From Bactericera cockerelli (taxonomy: Eukaryota > Arthropoda > Insecta > Hemiptera > Triozidae), in the NCBI GenBank assembly GCA_024516035.1, contig CM044962.1:8493095-8557094 (forward strand): 64,000 bases of DNA, written 5' to 3'. A model generated the notes under the pieces. That model was not told the DNA's origin and did no database searches. It saw only the letters and a program-made list of their open reading frames with translations. Shown in pieces: positions 12,446 through 22,357 of this stretch. Positions within the stretch are counted from its first letter, which is position 1; each line of letters starts with the position of its first letter. Position numbers and translations under genes: made by a program.

Positions 12446-15400
12446 TATATTTTATTTATTTAAATATAAAACAGCTCCTCGAAACACAAGCCATCAGGAA
12501 TGTATATGAAATTTATATATATATTATACTTGCTTGTCATGCCGTATTCAAACGAATCATTTTATAATAAACGATGAAACACTGGTGTACTTTTCATAAA
12601 TAAAATAAAATATAACCTGTTCAAATGTGTCATCCAGATAGGACAAATTCTCGTTCCTCCTAATCACTGAACTGGACATAGAGTATTCTGTGAATCGGGA
12701 CTTGGTCTCTTCCTTTTCGAACATTTTCAGCCCCGGAGCGTTCTCGTCAAATTCATCCTCATCTTCGCCACTGAAGTCACTGCTCATATCTTCGTAATCA
12801 TCATCGTCCTCTCCGCCACTGCCCTCGTAGAGATCCTCCTCTTCAAAGTCGCCACTGAGAAAAATAGAAGAGAATATTTTTTTTTTCATCATAGGGTGGC
12901 GTCATCGTGAACGATGGTAGCCAGACAGTGGAGTAATGACTCAGCACTTCTACCACTGTCTTTACAAGGAGGCTAATAATTGACAAGGGCCCCCAGAACC
13001 AAGCCAATGCTGGTCTACTCCCTGTTTATAGTCCCCCAGCCAGACTGCTGGTCTACTCCCTGTTTATAGTTTTTACCTTGTCTAAAACTCATTATTATTA
13101 TTATTATCTGACCAGGTTGCAGGGTTTTCAGTGAAACCCTTACAAGTAACACTGCGACCTAATTAGATCTATTGTGACCAGTTGATTCTATTTGGTTTTA
13201 ACATCCTGATTGAGATAGATAGTTAGGACAGGGGGTTTCGTATCAGCTACCCACATTAACCTCACTCAGCCTGGGTAGGGCCGGACATGCCAGCCTCACG
13301 TGTTTGGAGGGAACAGAATTTTCTTCGAAAAGTCTGCCCCAACCAGGGATCGAACTGAGGATCTCTGGACTACGCGCAGTAGTCTCAACCGTCACGCCAT
13401 GGAGGCTGGCTCACTAAACTCAATAGACTAGACCCAATTTAGGGGTAAGTTCTGGCCTACGCACGCAGTGTGTATATTACATGAAACATTTCGAGCTGTT
13501 TTTCCTATTTCGAATATTCTAAGGGCGAAAGTAATAGAAAAAATCGAGTTCTGAAGTAATGACTTAGCACTGGTTTTCCCCATCTAAGACAGACATAGTA
13601 CGCAAATGGAGACATATTGCCACAGACTTCATTCCATCTTAAATTTGTGTTAAGATGGTCTTACGGTACAATTATTGAGAAAAGTATACACATTTTCATT
13701 TTCAAGATTTTATGTCTTTACATATTGTACCACAGAACTATTGGGTTTTTCCCCCAGTCTTGACCAAGATTTTTTACGAGATTGGTTGTACCTAAAATAT
13801 TTTTTAAATTTCAATTTAGACTAGTCTAGCACCACATCAATGAACCAATGCTTGGTATAGAGGAAATATTAAAACTGAAGTCTAGCGGAAGAACCACATC
13901 AACTTAAACTGATTTTATCTATTCATTTAGCCTTGACACTTACCCGCCTCCGTGGCGTAACGGTTGTGACTACTGCCCGTAGTCCAGAGATCCTGAGTTC
14001 GATTCCCGGTTGGAGCAGACTTTTCGCACAGAAAATTCTGTTTCCTCCGAACATGTGAGGCTGGCATCGCTGGCCCTACCCAGGCTGGGTGAGGTTAATG
14101 TGGGTAGCTGGTACGATTCCCAGCGAATGGAGGGTAAAACCCCCGTCCTGTCTACCTCAATTCAGGACGTTAAAACCCAATAGAATCAATGGACATGAAA
14201 GGATCCTAGACATTGGATTTGGGCGTCCATATAATCCTCTCACCACCGTGATTTAGGTATCGATACCCATCTCACGGACTCATACACATTCTAACACCTA
14301 AAGAAGTTACCGAAATCAGTCCTAAAAGAATCTTAAGCTACATTAATAGCTTTGATCTCTATTAGAGTTACAGGGGCATGTCACAAAAGTTCTATTTAAG
14401 GTCGCAGTGACAAAGAGCTTTCGTAGCCGACAGCCCTACTTATACCAATACCAAATATCTCACGGACACGGAATTATTATTACTTACCCGCCATTTCCCT
14501 TGGCACGGAGAACAAAATCATCTTCCAGCTGGTTGTTCGGATCATATAATCCTCTCACCACCGTGATTTAGGTATCAATACTTATCTCACGGACACGGAA
14601 TTATTATTATTATTACTTACCCGCCATTTCCCTTGGCACGGAGAACGAAATCATCTTCCAGCTGGTTGTTCGGATCATCATAGTCAAAGTCTTCGTCCAT
14701 GGCTGCCACAATGTCCGGGTCCAAATCTAACCGGAGGCCAGACTCGGGAGCCGCCTTGTTCAGAAGGCCCACTTTCTCCTCGAACTCGGACGCGAACACC
14801 GAAGAGGGAAGTTGCAGACGGGCAGAGGAGGACGGAACAGGGGTGTTAAGCTCCTGGAAAGTGAACAAGATTATCGTTTAATTGAAGATCTAAAACCAAT
14901 TTTTTAGCCTGAAAAAATTTAGATGTAAAAATTTTTTTTAAAAAATATGAAAAAAATTGAAATCGGAGCAAAAAAATATTCTTTTTTTATACAAAAATGA
15001 ACACAATACTTCCGATTTCTAATATTAGAAATTTCTCTGAAGTAAAAAAAAAAAAAACTAGTTCTGGTTGAAACATTATTTTTTAGCTAGTGTATCTGAC
15101 TGGGGGATGTTAAACAGGGAGAAGACCAGTGTAGCCAACCCTAACAAGTTAGGCTAGCTTGCAGTTCCCCAGAAGTTTAATGGCTTATAAAGAAAAAGCC
15201 ATTTATTTTTGTATAAAGTGCACAGTTAACTCAGTGGTAAGATGCTGATGGTGCCGTGTTCAAACATCAGACAAGAAAAAAATACCATTCAAAATTTGGT
15301 TACAATTTTTTGTAAAAGATACCTTCTGGTGTGCTCATATTGACTCAGTACCTAACTGGAGAGTATTGTGTCACTTCTTGCCCGTCAGAGGGGAGGCATA

Positions 15401-17450
15401 CGCATACTATGGAATGGACCAGGTACAACGGATACCACAAACATCTACAGTTGTTTCATGGCTACCAAGTACAAAAAAACTGTGAAATACTCATTTCGAA
15501 AAAAATAATAGAATTATAATGGATTAAATGGGAACAACCTTGCTTGAATAGGTTAACTTAGGTTTCAGAATTTTACTGTTAAACATTATTCAAAGCCTTG
15601 CAATTGAAAACATGTATATGCATTGAATGTAGACCCTGATACAATCCTTCATTCATTGTAAGGTAGATCTCATAAAGAGGGGTGACACATTATTAATCTG
15701 TTGGACAAACCAACAATAATAAATTAAAAAAATACTCAAAAATGAGAATTTCAGGGTTTGGTTGTTTTTTCAAAAATGTTGTTCTCACTTTAGTAAGAGT
15801 TTCCACAGCTTTACTCTTTGTCTTGGCTGGAATAAACACTCTTTCCATGGTCACGGGATTATCCTTCGGATCTCGTAAGTGCTGCAGGTAGTCATACTCA
15901 TCATCAAAGTAGATTCCATACTTGATCTGCTCTTCCTTCTTCTTAACTTTGTCTTTGTCCTGAAAAAATAAATGGAGATCTTCCCATGTGAAAAAAGGTA
16001 ATCACATCAGTCTTTGCTGTCACAAATACTTGATGTCACAAATACTCAAAGCTGCCTTACTAATAGACTGTGCTTTGGACTCACACCAATACCCTCCAGG
16101 CTCCAATTTTTCTGCAGGAACAAATAATCTACTGCTTTAGTAGCAATCAATTTTAATTTAAAAACCAATTCTTTCACCTATAATCTATAACTGACCAACT
16201 GTGTCTTGGGTGATACATGCATAATTATGACCTCCTTGACTTGAAACCTACATATCTGACAGGTTTCAGTATTGATATATAAAAAAAAATTAATGGGTGA
16301 GTAATGGGTATTCCTGGATAATTTTACTATCCTGATGGGTTTTTCTATACTAAAGAAGATAATCTTAGATAAAGTAGTCCCGTGAATACACACATTCTGT
16401 GAATTGAGTTGGCTATGTCCATGTTGAACAAATCTTTTTAGCTCCATGGAAACTAGTAAATCATTTAGTCCATGAAATAATTTTAGAATTTTAAATTTAT
16501 TATAATTAGATTGTGTACCTAGTGATGTTTCTTATAATTTATTATAATGTTGGTAAAGTACAGTTTCATACTCAAGACCAAAAAAGTTGGGTGAAAGATG
16601 CCTGATCACATTTAATTATTTGTTCTCTTCCAATGTAGCAAAAATGGTATCAGTGGTATGTTGGAAATTTAAACACCCAATAAATGCTCTGTTTAATCTG
16701 AGAAATAGTACCTACAGTATGGTCACCAGTAATAATAGTACCTACACTACCTACAGTATAGTCACCAGTGTAATTAAGGGGGCTTAAAAGGTGGAAATGT
16801 GTACCTTCCTGCAAAATTCTTCTTTCTAATAATTTTTATTATACTTACATTGCCTGACTTCAATTGCTTCAAAACATGCTGGGGTGCAGATTCATCCACT
16901 AGGAGAGGATCTTTCTGACTACGATGAACAAGAGTGAAGGTGATGGAATTTTTCTTGTCAATGAATCTTTTCTTGGTTTTACCCTGAAAGTAAAAGGATT
17001 TTCAGTCAAATTAATTGGTGATTTTGGACAAAAATAATAACACCATAATGTGGTAGACTACATTATGAGAGAAACTATTAGACATGAGCTGTTGTCAAGT
17101 CCCATTCAACAGCTAGGTCATCTCAAGATGGGGGTGTTACCACATTAACCTCACCCAGCTGGGGTTGGCACAGAATGCCAGCATCACAAAGATTTTACCT
17201 TGCTGGACATTGCTTACCTTTGGTGTTCCTACAAGAACCAGATTATTCAATGCACCATTGATGCAGTGTTGTGATTAGTTTTAGTTAAAACTCCTGCCTT
17301 ATTTTTGTAGTAATGCTATTTTATTAGATTAGTCCCTAGTCTGAACTGAGAACACATGTAAGTTTTAGGCAATAGTATCTAATCTATGTTAATCTCACAA
17401 GTCAATGATATCTGTTTGAAAACTTTACATATAAAATAATAACTCACCAT
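7554..17450 (-). CDS. LTV1: LTV1, 40S ribosomal subunit assembly and export factor
   Basis: Nine coding exons (minus strand): 17448-17450 (ATG only), 16849-16983, 15789-15959, 14621-14853, 12617-12854, 11596-11721, 10405-10593, 8623-8856, 7554-7664. All phases agree and give 479 residues (human LTV1 475). LTV1 binds the pre-40S beak with Enp1 and Rps3 and is released by CK1 phosphorylation before nuclear export and final maturation. Family blocks seen: FTLVHRSQKDPLLVDESAPQ near the N-terminus; GIYFDDEYDYLQHL; LDPDIVAAMDEDFDYDDPNN; the acidic EDDDDYED run; RFTEYSMSSSVIRRNE; KWDCESILSTYSNIYNHP; and the basic C-terminal helix EERRIEKKANKE-like. Introns are packed with SINEs. The 3' end of exon 4 is partly duplicated downstream (see 14408-14673). 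Divergent from the KEN-box gene. Confidence 0.93.
7722..7918 (+). mobile_element. truncated LINE 3' end with poly(A) tail
   Basis: Reads on the plus strand as the Arg/Lys-rich tail of a LINE reverse-transcriptase ORF ([15 protein letters not shown], with a frame break upstream), a short 3' UTR with AATAAATG, then A17-18 at 7900-7918. Inserted in the last intron of LTV1. Homologous but inverted relative to 3890-4036. Confidence 0.6.
8165..8465 (+). repeat. long-form family G-like repeat with (TGT)n start
   Basis: Starts with a (TGT)n microsatellite, contains TAGCCAGCTTGGCTACAGCTGG, and ends CTGTTTAACGTCCCCCAGCCAGACAG like family G. Partial relatives at about 15090-15195 (inverted) and 19225-19375. 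Confidence 0.6.
9125..9330 (-). repeat. tRNA-derived SINE family A (copy A1)
   Basis: On the minus strand: GTCCCGGTAGCTCAGTGGTT (acceptor plus A box), GGGTTCGAAACCC (B box), CCGGGAC closing the acceptor stem, then a body of about 120 bases ending in an (ATT)n tail. Partial tails of the same family lie at 8866-8910 and near 8965-8990. Confidence 0.85.
9480..9820. other. unrecognised, moderately complex intron segment of LTV1
   Basis: Between SINEs A1 and F1 there is sequence of higher complexity and GC content than its surroundings (for example 9600-9670), with short open frames on both strands. I do not recognise it and see no splice-supported exon. Confidence 0.3.
10088..10366 (-). repeat. 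tRNA-derived SINE family F (copy F1)
   Basis: On the minus strand the head reads GTCACTGTGGCAGAGCGAG...GCGCGCTAGGCATTGC and a B box GGGTTCGATTCCC, then a body with CTCTGTACTTGGATGTTCGG and TCATACCTCGTGAGG. Homologous to 41132-41396 and 46235-46500. Confidence 0.8.
10630..10966 (+). repeat. tRNA-derived SINE family B (copy B1), duplicated head
   Basis: The head GCCTCCGTGGCGTAATGG is present twice in tandem (10637 and 10655), followed by the B box GAGTTCAACTCCCGG and the family body, ending in (GAA)n. Compared with copy B5 it lacks the internal TGTGGGTAGCTGG segment. Confidence 0.85.
10981..11303 (-). repeat. tRNA-derived SINE family B (copy B2)
   Basis: Inverted relative to B1 and almost abutting it. 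It ends (minus strand) with the GGTGGTGAGAG...CACGGTGATTTAGG tail variant seen in B4. Box-B-like GATCCCAGGTCGGAGC is visible in reverse. Confidence 0.8.
11306..11486 (-). repeat. SINE family A (copy A2), 5' truncated in head
   Basis: Body and B box as in A1, but the tRNA-like head stops after CAGAG near 11486 and lacks the A box. Abuts SINE B2, forming a compound repeat in the LTV1 intron. Confidence 0.8.
11960..12190 (+). repeat. GC-rich dispersed repeat with GCGGGC inverted motifs
   Basis: Begins GCGGGCTGTCGCCCGCTTTGCGGGC, a self-complementary GC cluster in an AT-rich intron, and contains TTTCAGCTTCCTAGGACTTACG, a phrase reminiscent of repeats dispersed in insect genomes. GC-rich relatives occur near 51085-51165 and 61790-61830 (GGCC.GAGGCATGGCC, CATCGTTTCGGGCC). 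Class not determined. Confidence 0.45.
12200..12552 (+). repeat. direct duplication of an about 170-190 bp unit
   Basis: Two copies of TCAATATGTATATGAT...AAATATAAAACAGCT...CAAGCCATCAGGAATGTATATGAAA...CTTGCTTGTCATGCCGTATTC run from about 12208 to 12358 and from about 12391 to 12552. Located in the LTV1 intron just downstream of exon 5. Confidence 0.75.
12885..13075 (+). repeat. family G repeat (copy 2)
   Basis: Near-identical to 44065-44220. It carries one full CTGGTCTACTCCCTGTTTATAG unit and one truncated unit, i.e. the start of the minisatellite that is expanded at 44180-44567. It lies about 30 bases upstream of LTV1 exon 5. Confidence 0.8.
13105..13410 (-). repeat. SINE family B (copy B3)
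   Basis: Inverted copy: GCCTCCATGGCGTGACGG head on the minus strand (13391-13410), box B GATCCCTGGTTGGGGC-like, then the shared GGCTGAGTGAGGTTAATGTGGGTAGCTG body. Confidence 0.8.
13949..14283 (+). repeat. SINE family B (copy B4)
   Basis: Head GCCTCCGTGGCGTAACGG, B box GAGTTCGATTCCCGG, full body with GAGGTTAATGTGGGTAGCTG, and the tail ending GATTTAGGTATCGATACCCA followed by TCTCACGGAC. Confidence 0.85.
14408..14673 (-). repeat. tandem duplication (133-bp offset) of LTV1 exon 4 end and donor
   Basis: The last about 59 bases of exon 4 and its GTAAGT donor (14615-14680) recur at 14482-14547 with one synonymous change (GTT preceded by TTC versus TTT). Between the copies lies the tail of a SINE B. 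The downstream copy has no visible splice acceptor, so it is best read as a pseudo-exon in intron 4. Confidence 0.85.
15216..15520 (+). repeat. SINE family C (copy C4)
   Basis: Diverged tRNA-like head (TTAACTCAGTGGTAAGATGC, box B GTGTTCAAACATC), then the family C body with GATACCTTCTGGTGTGCTCA and CACTTCTTGCCCGTCAGAGG. Confidence 0.75.
17085..17200 (-). repeat. SINE B/E body fragment
   Basis: Reversed body motif ACATTAACCTCACCCAGCTG and GCCAGCATCACA, matching the shared body of SINE families B and E. Head not recognisable. In intron 1 of LTV1. Confidence 0.5.
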
Positions 17451-18398
17451 ATTGTTAGCAGGTACTTAATAAGAGTTATGAGTGAATTAATATGCTCTCT
17501 TGGTTCTCCTAGGGATTGACATACAGGAATGGAGTCCACACTAGGCTATGAACTAAGAAAGTTATCAGTCAGAAAGTAATAAAGTAATAGGTTAGAGTTA
17601 GTTCGATGTTTTCTTCTTTTTGGACCCAACTTAGAGGTCTGAGTCTGAGGAAAAGTTGAGTAAGCTCCAGTACCAATAAAGTGAATAAAGAAATGATTCA
17701 GTTGAGAACAGAGATATGTATGAAAACTATTGAGAACCAGCAGCAATCTCATACTATCAGTAATCAGCATTATCACAACTATCAGTAGCATGTGGTGTTT
17801 ATTTATTTGTGATGGGAGAACTTGGCAATTTTTGTTTCACTTACACAAAAATAAATCTGTGGTGCTCTAAAAAACGGACTACAAATTTTTCTTCGATATA
17901 AGCCGTGTTTTTCTTTTGAATATTTTTTTTCCAGGTTCGGTATTTCCACATATTTCCATTTTCTTCCAAGTTTAGCTTCCCATCTATTCGTGAGAGAAAA
18001 ATGAGTTTCGGTACTTTTACAGATAAACAATGGAAAAATGAAAACTTAACCCTTAAAAGACATGGAAGCAAGAACTATATAAATCCATTTTGGTTAACAA
18101 AACTGGAAGAAGTTAGAAGATTGTTCCTCTTCCAAAAGAAAAATGACTTTCTTCCGGTTCGTCCATTATATTCCAGTTGCATCCACGGTTAGAAAGAAAA
18201 ATACGGCTAAAACGATTTTGTAAACAAGATCACATTTCGATTTAAATTCCATGTTTATTTTGTAACGGCTTTTCCCAAAAGTAATAGGTAGAATCAGTTC
18301 TTTTTCTTTTAAATTAAATAAGGATAAGACTGGAAGCCACTGTCCATGAGGAATATAACTTTTCTCGACCATTTCTAACAAACCCACTCCGTCTCAAA
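17451..18398. promoter_or_regulatory. divergent region between LTV1 and the KEN-box gene
   Basis: 948 bases between two head-to-head start codons. Both promoters should lie here. A dispersed repeat (about 18118-18212) is present; relatives lie at about 46608-46705 and 50405-50450. No clear core promoter motif seen. Confidence 0.45.
18118..18212 (+). repeat. dispersed repeat with TTCCAGTTGCATCCA motif
   Basis: Shares CCTCTTCCAAAAGAAAAATG, TTCCAGTTGCATCCA and GGTTAGAAAGAAAAATACGG with 46608-46705, and the latter two motifs with 50405-50450. No coding or Pol III signal recognised. Confidence 0.65.
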
Positions 18399-20221
18399 AT
18401 GAACAACATGAGTCGCAGATCCCGTAACTTAAGTAATATCAGTCTTGTAAAAGACTTTGTGAATGAGAAGAAAAGACCCATCAGGAAGGTGCTCTCTAAA
18501 ACCAAAACTACTCTGGAAGAGTTTCAATCCTTCAAAAGGTTGAATGATGATCTTGAAGAACATGTTCCTGAGTGTGAGAAAGAAAATGTTGATGTCAAAA
18601 GACGGTAAGTATAGGTATAGTTTCTATTCACATGTGCCCCCTATTAAGATTAGTGCTCCGCCCATGAAATTTGTCTAAATAATCAAATAATATCTCACAG
18701 TAATATTAATTCAAAACCTTTTTTTAGATCCTAAATCAGGATCTGAAAACAAATAAAACTACACCAATAAGTAATACCTATGTTGTAAAAGTGCATTTAT
18801 TTATCTGATGATATTACTGATTGACCATGGCTATACAATGATACATGTAAATTATTGCTGTCTGTTACTCCAGGAAACTTCAGGACAAATTTGATGAAGA
18901 ATGTCCATATTCACTGTCATCCACAATAAAATCAAATGTCTCTCAGACATCTCAACCCAAATCAAACTCAAATGGTTGGTTCAATTCAACCCTGCTGTCA
19001 AATATATCTATGAATCAGTTCCATCAGTCCCGAGGAAAATTGGTTAGCAATAGTAAAACAAAGTTTACTAGATCCATGACAAACTTGCAAACAACCTTTG
19101 GCTCTTGGAAACAAGTAAGTTTTTTCTGACTTCTGACTCTTGATCATATTTTAAAACATTCAATCCCTTAAAAATTTATAGACAGAAGAAGATAAAACTG
19201 CATTGTATTGATGTTGGGACCAACAAGGTACAGCTGTGTGTCTTAATGGTATCCAGCCTACTTTATTTGGCTTGTTCTTATTATTTGCTAGCAACAATTC
19301 GGAGTTATTCAAGTTATTCTGGCTTGTTAGGGTTGGCTAGTCTGTTCTCTGTTTCAAGTCCTCTAGTGTGTAAAGCTGATTATTATTAATACCTTATATC
19401 TACCAATCACAGTTTGTAAGAAGATAAAATATAGCATTTATTTTTTGCTGGAATGTGCCTCCATGGATGTTTTTCTAATATACGTAATGATTTCTTTTCC
19501 AGAAGCTGCGCAGTTCAACTCGCCGTAGATATCAATTGGCAGAGTCCCCAAGTCCTTGCACCCCCTCCCCCATCACTCCCAAAAGAATCCTTGGCAGGAC
19601 ACCCACCCGACTCTACAGCCCGTTTGATATTGAAACACCACCATCAAGTAGACACAGGCCTTCAGGGTTTATCATGACTCCTAATACTGAGTAAGTCTAG
19701 TTCTTCTAAAATGTTATGACTGATTGAAAAGATCTAAAAGAAAAGGGTCAAGAAAAATAAGTTCCTGAATATTGAACTCTAGTATTTTTGCAGTAGTAAG
19801 TAAGTACCTAAGATTTCTTGATGATGAGGCCTGCACTAGGCCTGTTCACAATTTTTGTGGTTTAACTTTATACTCTATTAATGTCATCACTGGTTTATTG
19901 ATGAAAAATAAAAACCAGACATCCAAAGTATAGAGTAGAAAATTTTCTGTAGGGATTTGAAACCAGGTCAGTTTGCTGCACTACACCACTTGGCCTCAGT
20001 GACTTCTCATTGTTTGTAATGTGGAGTGAAGTTGATGCCTTGGGCATTCTCCGCCACTCAAAACCAATTTTTTTTTCACAAGTGTACAATATTGCACATC
20101 CACTCATTAGCTCAGTGTTTTTTTTCTTCTTCTTTCTAGGTCATCCATGATTGATGGCTTTCACTTATGTGAAATAACAAGGCGTGGAATGACAAAGAAG
20201 ATTGATGATTGTCTCCCCTAG
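18399..20221 (+). CDS. unrecognised Ser/Pro-rich protein with KEN box and CDK sites
   Basis: Four exons: 18399-18604, 18874-19114, 19503-19690, 20140-20221; phases agree and give 238 residues. I do not recognise the family. Visible: a basic N-terminus (MSRRSRNLSN), a KEN box in CEKENVDV at about residues 60-67, an RxxL motif (RKVL, about 31), and a cluster of SP/TP sites at about 165-195 (SPSPCTPSPITPKR, RTPTRLYSPF) that includes TPKR and TPTR, both matching the CDK consensus. No membrane segment or folded domain is evident. KEN/RxxL plus CDK sites is the usual layout of APC/C-regulated cell-cycle proteins (securin, sororin, CDCA3-like), but I see no match to any of these. Splice sites are canonical (GTAAGT; CAG or CTAG). 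AATAAA at 20312-20317 is a plausible poly(A) signal. Confidence 0.75.
19795..20110 (-). repeat. diverged SINE family F fragment
   Basis: Contains reverse-strand B-box-like GGTTTCAAATCCC, and CAATTTTTGTGG...ATCCAAAGTATAGAGTAGAAAA resembling the family F body. Old and decayed; in intron 3 of the KEN-box gene. Confidence 0.45.
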
Positions 20222-22357
20222 TTTGGTCTACCTTCATTGATTGCAAGAAAGCTAGTAAGTAGTGTCTACTTGCATAATGGACAAAAAGCTAGTTTTTGGT
20301 GCTTAAAAAGCAATAAATTCTAACTTTATTCTGAGTGGTAAGATAAAAAAATCCTGTTGTGAAGCTTGGCCATATTCAGCCAACTCAAGAAAATGACTTG
20401 AAAGTATAGCTGAAGGTGCAAATAAAACAACTAATTCCAGTAGGAAGTAGAATGGTTTACTTACTTAAAAGAAAACGCCTTACCAACTTCTGTAAGTCGA
20501 ATAAAAAGGGCCCATTGGAACTTTATACCTATGCCAGTGATATAAAATCTAATAATAATCATAATACAGGGTCTGCCATTGATCATGGTATTATGAACCA
20601 TATTGAAATGCCTATATTTTCAAAACTGTAGCTTCATAATGATTTTTTTCTCTGATGGGATGCTAGAAAACAGAATGCCATGGTTAAAGTAATAATAATG
20701 ACTATTCACTTTTTGAAACATTGGTTCTGAAATTATAGGCAGACCTTGTACATTCAAGTCATAGAACTTGAATTATTTAACTAGAAGTATTTTTTCTTTG
20801 ATACCTACTTCAGTTGGATTATTACTGTGTGAAGTTATAATTTAAAAGAATAATAAAATAACTTGACATTATTAATTTTAATTTATTAACTTAATTTATT
20901 AACAGTATTATTTTTTTAATAATGGTTATTAAGTCTAGAACATTGGTCAATCACGAAAGAAAGTATTAAAACTAAATAACCACCCTCCTCAAAAAAGTCT
21001 ATTGAACAAAAAGTATTTTGACTACATTGTATGTATTATCAATTATTCCTAACTGAAATCTTCCAAGAATCTTTGTATTTTTTTATTTATATAACTACAT
21101 ATTTATTTACTATTATTACTACCTTATATTATTATGTCACTTCCTCTTGTATACTTTTTCATTATTATCTGTGTTCTCACTTGCTTATATATTTAATAAA
21201 CAATAATCTTTTTATCATTTATAATTACCAAGCATTTATTATTTATTTATTTGTAAGATTTGTGTGCAGAATTTAGCATAAGTATGTGTTTTTTTTTCTT
21301 CAATTATTAGCCTCCTTGTAAAGACTGATGGGAGTGCTGAGTAATTTCTCCACTGTCTGGCTACCATCGTTCGAGATGACGCCACCCTAAGAAGATGTGT
21401 TTTTTTTTCACCCCACACAGTAAAGATATCCTAGCACTAGAATCTAGAAGATAATATTCCAACCTGGCTTTATTTCATCAAGTGATAATTGATGGAAAAA
21501 GCCTCAGCAAATTTCAAGTCTAATTCAAGTGACAAGGGCCTTATATTATGCATATCTTACCTCATAGCTCGTATTAACAAACAGTATGCCCATACTTTGC
21601 AACAAGCTGAATTAATACACACATAGTCAAGGAACTGAAGTCAGTAACAAGAATTGAAGTACTTAAGTGGAGAGGGATAAAAAAAAAAAAAAAAATTGCA
21701 GTGCTGGTTAGGTACTATGTTAGGGTTCAAAGGAGTTTGTCTCAAGTGAGAAAGAATTTTCCAACAATAATTTTGTTTCTTTCTGAAGTAAAGAACACGT
21801 GAGGCTGGTATTTCCAGTCCAACCAGGTTAGTTATTATTATTTTTTTAGATAATTTCTAGGTTAGACTTTATTAAAAAAAAAAATATATACAGTGAACAT
21901 ATTATAGTTACAAGTTTGATAAACAAAGCCTGATCAAATGCTTTTGGCACTATCACCATCAGGATATCCAACTTTAAGATGTACAGGACTGGGAATCTTA
22001 AAGAGCTGTATGTTTTGCCCTTATTAGATTTAATATTATTAAAAAAATATGCTGAAACCAAAATGGAATTATTGGACCTTCAATATCTAGGCTCCTTGCC
22101 TAGATATTGAAAATAGGTATCCAAATATGTAATGCTTCTGTCACTGACATATAGGTAATATCTGAAGACATGGAATCATTACAAAGTTTGTGATTAACAT
22201 AAATGTGTTATTTATGTTAATAACAAATTATGATATCACAATTACTCAAACTCGCTCCACTATTATTTCTTTCCGTACTTGAGGACCTCCAGGTTACAAG
22301 TCTTCCACCTTATGGATCGAGCCACTGAGGTTGGTTTCAGTCAAATTATTAATGCAC
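20222..22357. other. tail-to-tail intergenic region
   Basis: About 2.1 kb, AT-rich, no gene recognised. A family G fragment lies on the minus strand at 21297-21393 (AGCCTCCTTGTAAAGAC...GATGACGCCACCCTA). Short ORFs here are low-complexity and unsupported. Confidence 0.6.

Noticed and set aside
14482..14547. Additional coding exon of LTV1
   Set aside because: It repeats the end of exon 4 without an acceptor and would duplicate a conserved acidic segment out of order.
17546..18505. Several minus-strand ORFs between LTV1 and the KEN-box gene
   Set aside because: Overlapping frames over promoter sequence and a dispersed repeat; no conserved motif.
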